DNA from: Chthonomonadaceae bacterium
GTDB lineage: Bacteria; Armatimonadota; Chthonomonadetes; Chthonomonadales; Chthonomonadaceae
Assembly (NCBI GenBank): GCA_025054835.1
Contig: JANWZQ010000147.1
Location: forward strand, 1-48,489
Reading direction: 5' to 3'
Length of the DNA: 48,489 nt
In this document: piece after piece, positions 41,769 through 48,489 of the stretch
Position numbering within the stretch: position 1 is the stretch's first letter
Layout of the letters: every line of letters starts with the position of its first letter
Notes under the pieces: generated by a model
The model's input: the letters and a program-made list of their open reading frames with translations, nothing else
The model's database searches: none
Told to the model about the DNA's origin: nothing
Translations under genes and position numbers: made by a program

Positions 41769-42770
41769 ATGTCCGATCTGACCCTTTCCCGGAAAACCGC
41801 GTTGAGCGATCTGTTCGCTGCGCTCGCCCCCAATCTGGCGCTGGCCCTCTCCGAACAAATGGGCCAGATGGTGGAGATCGCCCCGCCACTGGTGGACACG
41901 GTGCCGGTATCCGACCTGCTCGCTTTCTCAGAAACGGTGGCGCACACTGCGTTCACGCTCACGACGTCGGCCCCTGTCGAGGGCATCCTGCACTTCACGC
42001 CAGAGGTCGCGCGTCAGTGGATCGCCCTGATGGAAGGAAGTGCCCTGGAAGACGTTCCAGAGGCTCCGGGCGAGGCACAGGTCACCCGACTGGGCACGGC
42101 TGTGAGTGGCCTGCTGCGCGGTATGGCCATCGCGCTGACCAATCGCACAGGCGAGACGGTAGACGTGGAGGCCGCGACAACGGCCATTGGCCCGCTGGCC
42201 CTCCCACCGGTGTTCGCCGCCATGAAAGAGGCCATCCGCATAACACTGGAAGCGAATATCCCGGAGCAACCCCCGGCAACACTGACCCTGCTTCTGGCGC
42301 CCGAATTCGTCTCCGCCTTCCTGCCAGAACAGGAAGAGCCCGCGGACCCGGCAGTCGCTGGCATGCCGACTCAGGAAGAGCTGGCCGGCATCCTCGGTGG
42401 CATGGATGTGGCCGGCGAGGCCCCGGTAACCCCGAATGCCCCCGGATTCCCGGACTGGGGAGGAGGGAGTGCCTCTGGCAACGCAGGAGCAGATGCCGGC
42501 ATGCCTCGTGGACTGGACCTGATACTGGACATTCCCCTGGAGGTCACGGTCGAGCTCGGGCGAGTACAGATGCTGATCCGGGACGTGCTGGAACTCTCCT
42601 CCGGCTCCATTGTGGAACTCGATCGTGTGGCCGGAGAGCCCGTGGACCTGCTGGTCAACGGGCGCCTCATGGCCCGGGGCGAGGTGGTGGTGATCGAGGA
42701 CAACTTCGGCATTCGGATCACGGAAATCATCAGCCCGGCAGACCGTGTGGCCGGGCTGGGAAAGCGTTAA
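41769..42770 (+). CDS. fliN: Flagellar motor switch protein FliN/FliY-type, long form
   Basis: A 333-residue protein, about three times the length of a minimal FliN. The C-terminal 85 residues ([48 protein letters not shown]) are a standard SpoA/FliN domain that completes the C-ring. Residues about 10-195 make an alpha/beta domain reminiscent of the CheC-like part of FliY, though clear CheC phosphatase motifs (ExxN) were not found. A Gly/Ala/Pro-rich linker joins the halves. It starts 25 bases after fliM behind CTGGAGTG. Whether the front domain dephosphorylates CheY cannot be told. Confidence 0.9.
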   Translation: MSDLTLSRKTALSDLFAALAPNLALALSEQMGQMVEIAPPLVDTVPVSDLLAFSETVAHTAFTLTTSAPVEGILHFTPEVARQWIALMEGSALEDVPEAPGEAQVTRLGTAVSGLLRGMAIALTNRTGETVDVEAATTAIGPLALPPVFAAMKEAIRITLEANIPEQPPATLTLLLAPEFVSAFLPEQEEPADPAVAGMPTQEELAGILGGMDVAGEAPVTPNAPGFPDWGGGSASGNAGADAGMPRGLDLILDIPLEVTVELGRVQMLIRDVLELSSGSIVELDRVAGEPVDLLVNGRLMARGEVVVIEDNFGIRITEIISPADRVAGLGKR

Positions 42771-42774
42771 CGCC

Positions 42775-43707
42775 ATGAAACGCGCTCTGCTCCTGCTCCT
42801 CTGTGGTGTGCTGGTCCTCCCGGGTGCACGGGAAGTGTGCGCGCAGCGATCGACTGCCGGAGTGCCCCCGCCTGTGGAGGACACACTGCAGGTGCACCCA
42901 CCCGGCATCCCCGTTCCCGCCACAGATCCACAGAACAAACCGGCCACGCGCGCGCGGCCAGCAGAAAGCGCCCGACTCGATACGCCACTGCCGCAAGCAC
43001 CCCCCGTGTCGCCATCGGCCCGCAAATCGGAGACGCGGGCAACCGAACGCTCCTTAGCCCCGTCCGATCCTGTGCTGGCGCAGACCCGGCCTGACATGCC
43101 CGCGCCTCCAGAAAAGCCGGCAGTACGCACGCAGGATAACCCGTTCGCCCCCATCGCCGATGGCGGACGCATGCTGGTCTACCTGATACCCCTGCTGCTG
43201 CTGATTGTCGGAGGCCTCCATCTACTCCGCCTGCTTGCCTTCAGGAAACAGGGAAACGCACCGCAATCGGGACGGGGAAGCCTTCTGGAGCGTCTGCTCG
43301 GAGGCCTCTACCTGCACCGGGCACAGCAACATGCCGGGGCCAGCATCCGCCTGATCGAATCGGTGCCGCTGGGCAACGGACATCTCCACCTGCTGGAGGT
43401 GCGCGACCGTCTGCTGCTGCTGGGCGCGACCGGGGGCAGCATGAGCCTGCTGGCAGAATGGGAGCACCCGGCAGTAGCACGTGACGATGGTTTCCATCAC
43501 CTGCTGCAGGCCGCCACCGCAGATCTGAGTGGTCTGGATCTCGCCCCGTCTGAACTGCCAGCCCGGGCCCTCATCGGCACGCTGGAGGATGAGATGCGTG
43601 AGACCGGTACTGCGCTGGAACGACGCGCACGGCGCCTCCGAACCGTTCTGGAACTGCAGTCCGGCGATGAGCAGCCCGACGAGGACACGCAGGCACATGA
43701 CAGGTAA
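42775..43707 (+). CDS. fliO: Flagellar biosynthetic protein FliO-like
   Basis: A 310-residue protein identified by position between fliN and fliP and by layout. A signal peptide (ALLLLLCGVLVLPGAREVCA) leads a Pro-rich external segment of about 115 residues, longer than in typical FliO. One membrane helix (LVYLIPLLLLIVGGLHLLRL, about 140-160) is followed by a cytoplasmic FliO domain: SIRLIESVPLGNGHLHLLEV and LLLLGATGGSMSLLAEW. FliO helps assemble the FliP ring of the export gate. The start ATG 42775 lies four bases after the fliN stop; its end overlaps fliP by 11 bases. Confidence 0.85.
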   Translation: MKRALLLLLCGVLVLPGAREVCAQRSTAGVPPPVEDTLQVHPPGIPVPATDPQNKPATRARPAESARLDTPLPQAPPVSPSARKSETRATERSLAPSDPVLAQTRPDMPAPPEKPAVRTQDNPFAPIADGGRMLVYLIPLLLLIVGGLHLLRLLAFRKQGNAPQSGRGSLLERLLGGLYLHRAQQHAGASIRLIESVPLGNGHLHLLEVRDRLLLLGATGGSMSLLAEWEHPAVARDDGFHHLLQAATADLSGLDLAPSELPARALIGTLEDEMRETGTALERRARRLRTVLELQSGDEQPDEDTQAHDR

Positions 43708-44533
43708 CGAGCTTTCTGGAACACGCCATTGCAGACTGTGGGGTGCGTGTGCGCCAGTACCGGCACGCGTTCTGCGCATTGCTCCGGGTGCATGGCTCCT
43801 GATACTGCTCCTGATGCTCTGTGCCCTGCGCGCGGATGCGCAGAGCGCCAGCACGGTCACGATCCCGAAAGTATCGCTGGGCGTGGAGGCCTCGAAAAAT
43901 CCGAAGGACGTGGCGGTCACCCTGCAACTCCTCCTGCTGCTGACCGTGCTGACCCTCGCGCCCTCCATTCTGATCATGACCACGGCGTTCACCCGGATCG
44001 TGATCGTCTTCTCCATCCTGCGCAGCGCCATGGGAACCCCGCAGATCCCGCCCAATCAGGTCCTGATCGGACTGGCGCTGTTCCTGACCTTCTTCGTCAT
44101 GCAACCGACATTTCAGCAAATCCATCAGGATGCGTTGCAACCCTACTTCGACAACCGGATCTCGCTGACACAGGCGCTCGACCGCGCCGAACGACCCATT
44201 CGGAACTTCATGATCCGACAGACCTACACCAGCGATCTCACCTTCTTCATCAACCTGTCCCGGGGACCGCGGCCCAGCACCCCGGAGGACGTCGGGCTCC
44301 TCACCCTGATCCCGGCCTTCCTGACCAGCGAGCTCAAAACGGCGTTCATCATCGGGTTCTACATCTACCTGCCATTCCTCATCATCGATATGGTGGTCGC
44401 CAGCACCCTGATGAGCATGGGCATGATGATGTTACCCCCGATTGTGGTGTCGCTGCCCGCAAAGTTGCTCCTGTTCGTGCTGGCCAACGGATGGACCCTG
44501 CTGATCGGGTCGCTGGCGCAGGGGTTCCGATGA
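43697..44533 (+). CDS. fliP: Flagellar export gate protein FliP
   Basis: A 278-residue inner-membrane protein. The start ATG 43697 overlaps fliO and is followed by a charged leader and signal-like helix (GAWLLILLLMLCALRADAQ). Family motifs are clear: LAPSILIMTTAFTRIVIVFS, IPPNQVLIGLALFLTFFVM, TLIPAFLTSELKTAFIIGF, and MGMMMLPPIVVSLPAKLLLF. FliP forms the core ring of the flagellar type III export channel with FliQ and FliR. FliQ begins ten bases later. Confidence 0.96.
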   Translation: MTGNELSGTRHCRLWGACAPVPARVLRIAPGAWLLILLLMLCALRADAQSASTVTIPKVSLGVEASKNPKDVAVTLQLLLLLTVLTLAPSILIMTTAFTRIVIVFSILRSAMGTPQIPPNQVLIGLALFLTFFVMQPTFQQIHQDALQPYFDNRISLTQALDRAERPIRNFMIRQTYTSDLTFFINLSRGPRPSTPEDVGLLTLIPAFLTSELKTAFIIGFYIYLPFLIIDMVVASTLMSMGMMMLPPIVVSLPAKLLLFVLANGWTLLIGSLAQGFR

Positions 44534-44543
44534 GGAGAAACGA

Positions 44544-44816
44544 ATGACCCAGGGCGACGTGATGGAAGTGGGGCGTCATGCCCTGCTGGTGGCGTTGAAA
44601 CTGGCGCTGCCAGTGCTGCTGTTCGGGCTGATTGCCGGCGTGCTCGTCAGCATCTTTCAGGCCGTAACACAGATCCAGGAATTCACTCTGACCTTCGTGC
44701 CCAAATTGCTGGCGGTGGTGCTGGCCCTGGCCCTGTTCGGACCCTGGATGCTGACCACCATGACCAGCTTCATGGTCTACGTGTTCAACCACATGCCCCC
44801 GGTCACCGGAAAATAG
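44544..44816 (+). CDS. fliQ: Flagellar export gate protein FliQ
   Basis: A 90-residue protein with two membrane helices, the standard FliQ size. MEVGRHALLVALKLALPVLL forms the first helix and LLAVVLALALFGPWMLTTMT the second, with the conserved ATQIQEFTLTFVPK-like loop between (VTQIQEFTLTFVPK). It packs around FliP in the export gate. Spacing to fliR is seven bases. Confidence 0.96.
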   Translation: MTQGDVMEVGRHALLVALKLALPVLLFGLIAGVLVSIFQAVTQIQEFTLTFVPKLLAVVLALALFGPWMLTTMTSFMVYVFNHMPPVTGK

Positions 44817-44823
44817 AGCGCGA

Positions 44824-45603
44824 ATGGACAGCATCGCAGTCGGTGTGCGCGAATTCCACACGTTCCTGCTGGCTCTGGCGCGGGTGAGTGGCGTTGTGGC
44901 CGTCGCCCCGCTGCTGGGCAATCGGGCCGTGCCGGCCACAGCAAAAGCCGGGTTCGCCCTGCTGCTTGCCATCGCGCTCACGCCCCTTGCGCTGCCACAC
45001 GCAGCACCCCTGCCCGGACACCTGTGGCAGCTGGTCGGTCAACTGACAACAGATCTGATCTTTGGACTGGCACTGGGGTACCTGGCGCGCCTGCTCTTCG
45101 CAGCTGTCGAAATGGCCGGCTATCTTATCGACACACAGATGGGGTTCGGCTTCATCAACCTGCTCGATCCCTTCTCCGAGCAGCAGTCCTCGGTGCTCGG
45201 CGCGTTCCAGTTGCAACTGGCCACCACACTCTACCTGCTGATGAACGGTCACCTGCTGCTGATCGGCGCCATCGCTGAGAGCTTCACAGCCATCCCACCC
45301 GGCAGCTTCACCCCGCGACCTGCGTTCAGCATGGCGATCCTGCCCCTGCTCACCACCACGTTCGGTCTGGCAATGCGCCTTGCTCTACCCGCCTGTGGCG
45401 TGCTCTTCATCATGGACGTGGCGTTTGGCCTGATCGCCCGGCTGGTGCCACAGATCAACGTCTTCATTGTGGGCATCCCGGCCAAAATACTGATCGGGCT
45501 GGTCACCGTCACACTGCTCCTGCCGGTAATGGCCATCGCGGTAGGGCAGCTGGTAGCCGGCGCGCAGGGGGGCCTGTCTGTGCTCATCGAGAGCAGCCGG
45601 TAG
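44824..45603 (+). CDS. fliR: Flagellar export gate protein FliR
   Basis: A 259-residue membrane protein with six predicted helices. The motifs RVSGVVAVAPLLGNRAVPAT at the N terminus, GYLIDTQMGFGFINLLDPFS, and LIARLVPQINVFIVGIPAKI near the end are those of FliR. It caps the FliP/FliQ channel. It sits in canonical order after fliQ and 23 bases before flhB. Confidence 0.96.
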   Translation: MDSIAVGVREFHTFLLALARVSGVVAVAPLLGNRAVPATAKAGFALLLAIALTPLALPHAAPLPGHLWQLVGQLTTDLIFGLALGYLARLLFAAVEMAGYLIDTQMGFGFINLLDPFSEQQSSVLGAFQLQLATTLYLLMNGHLLLIGAIAESFTAIPPGSFTPRPAFSMAILPLLTTTFGLAMRLALPACGVLFIMDVAFGLIARLVPQINVFIVGIPAKILIGLVTVTLLLPVMAIAVGQLVAGAQGGLSVLIESSR

Positions 45604-45626
45604 CGAACCTCTGAACGGAGAGCGAT

Positions 45627-46718
45627 ATGGCAGGGGGCGAAGAGAGAACGGAAGCGGCAACCCCGAAGCGACGTGGAGAAGCACGGCGCCGGGGGGAGGT
45701 CGCCAGATCCGTCGAACTCACTTCCATCGTTGTTCTGCTCGGATTGCTCTTCGCGCTGGGGCCGCTGGGCAGTGCCGCCGGACGCACAATCAGCGCCTAC
45801 TTCACGCTCATCCTCTCCCGACAGGACCTGACCCGCATGGACAGCCAGACAGTGATGGCACTGGGCGCTCAGGCGTTCCAGACCCTGTTGCGCGCCTTCG
45901 GCCCGCTCGCGCTGGTCGCTGCCCTGATCGGCGTGGTGATCAACCTCGTACAGGTCGGCCCTCTCTGGGCCACCGAACGCCTGCGCCCCGACTTCAACCG
46001 GATCAATCCCCTCGTGGGTGCCCAGCGGTTCTTCTCGGCTTACGCGCTGGTGGAACTGGTCAAATCCTGCCTCAAAATCGGCCTGATCGGTTACATCGCC
46101 TGGAGCACCGTGCAGGGCAACTATCCCCGGCTCATCATAGTTGCCCGCATGGAGACCATGCAGGGCGTGGCGATGGTCCTCGATGTGATGCTGCAGATGG
46201 CCTTCCGGATCGTGACAGCCATGCTGGTGCTCGCCGCGCTGGACTACGCCTTCCAGCGCTATCAGCATGAGAAACAACTGCGCATGACCAGAGATGAAGT
46301 GAAGCAGGAGTTCCGCCAGATGGAGGGAAGCCCGCAGCTAAAATCGCGCATCCGGGCGCGCCAGCGAGAAATCGCCCGGAAGCGCATGATGGCCGAAGTG
46401 CCGCGAGCAGATGTCGTGATCACCAACCCGACGCACTTCGCGGTTGCCCTGCGCTACGATCCAGCCATCGCCAGCGCGCCTGTAGTGGTGGCCAAAGGGC
46501 AGGATCTGCTGGCACAGAAGATCCGCGAGCTGGCACAGACCCACGACGTGCCCATCGTGCAGAACCCCCCGCTGGCGCGCGCGCTCTACCGTCAGGTGGA
46601 TCTCGGCAAGCAGATCCCCCCGGAACTCTACGCCGCTGTCGCCGAAGTGCTCGCCTTCGTCTACCAGATCAACCGGGCCCGTCGCGAGCGAATGGAGCGC
46701 GCCATGGCCACACAATAA
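45627..46718 (+). CDS. flhB: Flagellar export switch protein FlhB
   Basis: A 363-residue protein with the early ERTEAATPKRRGEARRRGEV segment, four membrane helices and a cytoplasmic domain. The autocleavage site NPTH (Asn267-His270) is intact in VVITNPTHFAVALRYD. FlhB switches export from rod-hook to filament substrates after cleavage. It is the last gene of the operon; flhA, usually adjacent, does not follow. The next gene has its own promoter. Confidence 0.97.
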   Translation: MAGGEERTEAATPKRRGEARRRGEVARSVELTSIVVLLGLLFALGPLGSAAGRTISAYFTLILSRQDLTRMDSQTVMALGAQAFQTLLRAFGPLALVAALIGVVINLVQVGPLWATERLRPDFNRINPLVGAQRFFSAYALVELVKSCLKIGLIGYIAWSTVQGNYPRLIIVARMETMQGVAMVLDVMLQMAFRIVTAMLVLAALDYAFQRYQHEKQLRMTRDEVKQEFRQMEGSPQLKSRIRARQREIARKRMMAEVPRADVVITNPTHFAVALRYDPAIASAPVVVAKGQDLLAQKIRELAQTHDVPIVQNPPLARALYRQVDLGKQIPPELYAAVAEVLAFVYQINRARRERMERAMATQ

Positions 46719-46772
46719 CCGCCTGCGTCCTCCGGGCGCCCACCCGGCCTCACGGGCGAGCAATGGCCTGCC

Positions 46773-46801
46773 TTGACGCCGGCCCCGGCTTCGGCTACAA
46801 T
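46773..46801 (+). promoter_or_regulatory. Sigma70-type promoter for the CBS-domain gene
   Basis: TTGACG (46773-46778) and TACAAT (46796-46801) match consensus at five of six positions each, with the ideal 17-base spacer. Transcription would start near 46808, about 40 bases before the CBS gene. This separates it from the flagellar operon. Confidence 0.7.
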
Positions 46802-46846
46802 AAGGCGACAGTATGGGCGTACCAGCGCAGCAGGAGAATAGAACCG

Positions 46847-47314
46847 ATGAAGGAATTGACCGCGCAGGAGATCATGACGAGAGAGGTCATCACCGTGCCA
46901 CCCACGGCAACCCTGCGCGAGGCCGCGCAACTGATGGCCGAAAAGCAGATCAGTGGCATGCCGGTCGTGGATGATGCGGGCCATCTGGTGGGCATCCTCA
47001 CGGAAGCCGACATCCTGGACCCGGACAAACGCCACACAGCCATCCCGCGCACCGGTGCCTTCGGCATCTTCCTCATCCCCGAAGAGCAGCTGCGCAGAGC
47101 CTACGATGATGGCCTGGCCCTGACCGTAGACAAACTGATGACCCGGAAGGTCGTCACCGTTACGCCCAATACCCCCATTTCGGAGCTGATGCGCCTGATG
47201 GTGGTACGGCGGATCAATCGTCTGCCTGTGATGGACGGAGACAGGCTCGTCGGCATTGTGACCCGTGAGGACGTGCTCCGCGGCATGCTGCGCGGGCACC
47301 AATCGGCAGAGTAG
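46847..47314 (+). CDS. Tandem CBS-domain protein
   Basis: A 155-residue protein made only of two CBS domains. The start ATG 46847 has AGGAG ten bases upstream. The first repeat is AQEIMTREVITVPPTATLRE to SGMPVVDDAGHLVGILTEAD; the second is DKLMTRKVVTVTPNTPISE to NRLPVMDGDRLVGIVTRED. Between them, RTGAFGIFLIPEEQLRR is a short linker. CBS pairs bind adenosyl nucleotides such as AMP, ATP or c-di-AMP and report energy state. The partner enzyme or channel is not evident. The LOG-family gene follows 39 bases later. Confidence 0.9.
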   Translation: MKELTAQEIMTREVITVPPTATLREAAQLMAEKQISGMPVVDDAGHLVGILTEADILDPDKRHTAIPRTGAFGIFLIPEEQLRRAYDDGLALTVDKLMTRKVVTVTPNTPISELMRLMVVRRINRLPVMDGDRLVGIVTREDVLRGMLRGHQSAE

Positions 47315-47353
47315 GGAGGCGTAGCAGAAAATCCAGATCGATGGAGAAGAGGA

Positions 47354-48160
47354 TTGGCAACGGCGCCAGAACAGCACCCGGAAAGCACCGGCACGCCCCG
47401 TGTGGAGCCGGCTCCATCCGGAAGAGCCAGCAAAAAGCATCAGGCAGAACGCCTGTTTCTCTCAGGACCGCAACGACGCGGATTTGAATTGCGACTTGCG
47501 CTGGACATCTTTCTGGAATTCATCCGCGGGTTCCGCCGCCTGCATTTCGTCGGACCCTGTGTTACCGTGTTCGGTTCTGCACGCTTTCAGGAAGACCACC
47601 CCTACTACGCCATGGCCCGTGAGGTAGGAGCACGGCTGGCAGAGGCCGGTTTCACAGTCATGACCGGAGGTGGGCCCGGTATCATGGAGGCTGCCAACCG
47701 GGGCGCGAAAGAGGCACAGGGCTACTCCGTCGGGTGCAACATCCGCCTGCCACACGAGCAGGCGTCCAACCCGTACCTGGATGTGATGGTGGAGTTCGAC
47801 CACTTCTTCGTCCGCAAAACCATGCTCATCAAATATTCCTATGCCTTCATCGCCCTGCCCGGAGGTTTCGGCACCTTCGACGAGGTATTCGAAGCGCTCA
47901 CCCTGATCCAGACAGGCAAAATCCAGAACTTTCCGGTAGTACTGATGGGACGGCACTACTGGCAACCCCTGCTGGACATGCTGGACAACCGACTCCTGCA
48001 GGAGAAAACCATCGCGCCAGAAGACCTGAACCTGCTCTACGTCACCGACTCACCCGAAGATGCGGTAAACTACGTGCGCGACATCGGCCTCAGCCGATTC
48101 GGCCTCACCTACGGCCCACGGATCAAACGACGCTGGTTCCTGCTGGAATGGGGACGATAG
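47354..48160 (+). CDS. LOG-family (TIGR00730) Rossmann protein, TTG start
   Basis: A 268-residue protein. The start is TTG 47354, seven bases after GGAG; no in-frame ATG comes before the core. A charged 45-residue leader precedes the Rossmann domain: [54 protein letters not shown] and [18 protein letters not shown]. The PGGxGTxxE motif is the family active site. Members are nucleoside-5'-monophosphate phosphoribohydrolases, including cytokinin-activating LOG proteins, and the long-leader type is common in bacteria. The exact nucleotide is not known. Confidence 0.88.
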   Translation: MATAPEQHPESTGTPRVEPAPSGRASKKHQAERLFLSGPQRRGFELRLALDIFLEFIRGFRRLHFVGPCVTVFGSARFQEDHPYYAMAREVGARLAEAGFTVMTGGGPGIMEAANRGAKEAQGYSVGCNIRLPHEQASNPYLDVMVEFDHFFVRKTMLIKYSYAFIALPGGFGTFDEVFEALTLIQTGKIQNFPVVLMGRHYWQPLLDMLDNRLLQEKTIAPEDLNLLYVTDSPEDAVNYVRDIGLSRFGLTYGPRIKRRWFLLEWGR

Positions 48161-48213
48161 TCCCCGCCGGAAATCGAGCAGCACACGCGTGCATCGGGTA
48201 TTGGAGAGAGGAA

Positions 48214-48489
48214 ATGCTGCAGATACGTCGCATCGGCTGGCTCTTCTCAATCATAGCGCTCCCGACAGGAACGCCATCGCTGGCGTCCGCAACACCGACC
48301 CCTGCGCAGATCGACTTTAACCGGGACGTTCGCCCGATTTTGTCGCAGCACTGCTTTGCCTGCCACGGCCCGGACGCCCGCACCCGCATGGCCGCCCTCC
48401 GCCTCGACACCCGGCAAGGCGCCACCCGCACCCTCCCCTCCGGACGCCGTGCCATCGTGCCCGGACACCCCGACCGCAGCGAACTGATC
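48214..48489 (+). CDS. Planctomycete-type cytochrome c domain protein (partial, 3' end outside window)
   Basis: The frame from ATG 48214, behind GGAGAGAGGAA, stays open for 92 codons to the window edge. A signal peptide ([20 protein letters not shown]) leads into [20 protein letters not shown], which has the CxxCH heme motif of the Planctomycete cytochrome C (PSCyt1) domain, and then LRLDTRQGA and [13 protein letters not shown], both domain signatures. In full-length relatives this domain is followed by DUF1549 and DUF1553 domains or a propeller; that part is outside the window. It would be an exported c-type heme protein. Confidence 0.85.
   Translation, partial: MLQIRRIGWLFSIIALPTGTPSLASATPTPAQIDFNRDVRPILSQHCFACHGPDARTRMAALRLDTRQGATRTLPSGRRAIVPGHPDRSELI

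Noticed and set aside
46733-46748. CCGGG/CCCGG hairpin after flhB as terminator
   Set aside because: Only a 5-base stem with no T run; it could form by chance in GC-rich DNA.
1-48489. CRISPR arrays, tRNA or rRNA genes, insertion sequences, prophage
   Set aside because: No regularly spaced repeats, no cloverleaf or rRNA signature and no transposase, integrase or phage gene were noticed; a dedicated tRNA scan was not possible.

Overview
The window is GC-rich, densely coded DNA that most resembles Armatimonadota or a nearby PVC/FCB-type lineage. The evidence is two short prepilin-like proteins with the N-terminal [19 protein letters not shown] stretch, the MYxQDYDET signature and the C-terminal H-X9-DG motif; a DUF4838 protein; a CRTAC1/ASPIC-UnbV protein; a Planctomycete-type cytochrome c start; and many small-genome-style overlapping operons. 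The taxon is an inference from gene content. No tRNA, rRNA, CRISPR array, transposase or integrase was seen, so the window reads as chromosomal backbone.

Layout. 1-5094 (minus): a coupled chain of a short collagen-like membrane protein, a TPR lipoprotein, a CRTAC1-like beta-propeller lipoprotein and a membrane-anchored TPR protein that runs off the left edge. 5247-6047 (minus): a prepilin-like gene with its own promoter and terminator. 6470-8533 (minus): a secreted S1/P1-type nuclease followed by a SMI1/KNR4-TPR protein. 8771-12625 (plus): creatininase-family amidohydrolase, a CoA-binding protein and a DUF4838 glycosidase-like protein. 12695-18856 (minus): a complete oligopeptide-type ABC importer (two ATPases, binding lipoprotein, two permeases) in which every gene junction overlaps. 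19042-21462 (plus): a secreted glycosidase-like barrel protein and a Gfo/Idh/MocA dehydrogenase. 21671-21895: an orphan 74-residue protein with a strong terminator. 22007-23299 (minus): hisS. 23460-29588 (plus): FGGY sugar kinase, a 1191-residue tandem-barrel glycosidase-like protein and an SGNH hydrolase. 29675-30460 (minus): second prepilin-like gene. 30656-36611 (minus): RNA methyltransferase, prolyl oligopeptidase, pyrD, degenerate GGDEF protein and HD-GYP protein. 36738-40346 (plus): aldo/keto reductase and a large secreted dockerin-bearing protein. 40661-46718 (plus): fliM-fliN-fliO-fliP-fliQ-fliR-flhB. 46847-48489 (plus): CBS-domain protein, LOG-family protein and the start of a Planctomycete-type cytochrome protein.

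How it works together. The centre (about 10-29.6 kb) looks like a carbohydrate-use region: secreted glycosidase-like proteins, an Opp-type importer that could carry oligosaccharides, a sugar dehydrogenase and a sugar kinase. The right part supplies the flagellar C-ring and export gate. Between them sits a c-di-GMP module whose receiver and GGDEF domains both look degenerate while the HD-GYP phosphodiesterase looks intact. The least ordinary items are the tandem barrel with one apparently dead copy, the pseudo-receiver HD-GYP/degenerate-GGDEF pair, the nuclease/SUKH-TPR pair, and an exact sigma28-type -10 box ahead of the flagellar operon. Several long open frames opposite real genes are GC-codon shadows and are not listed.
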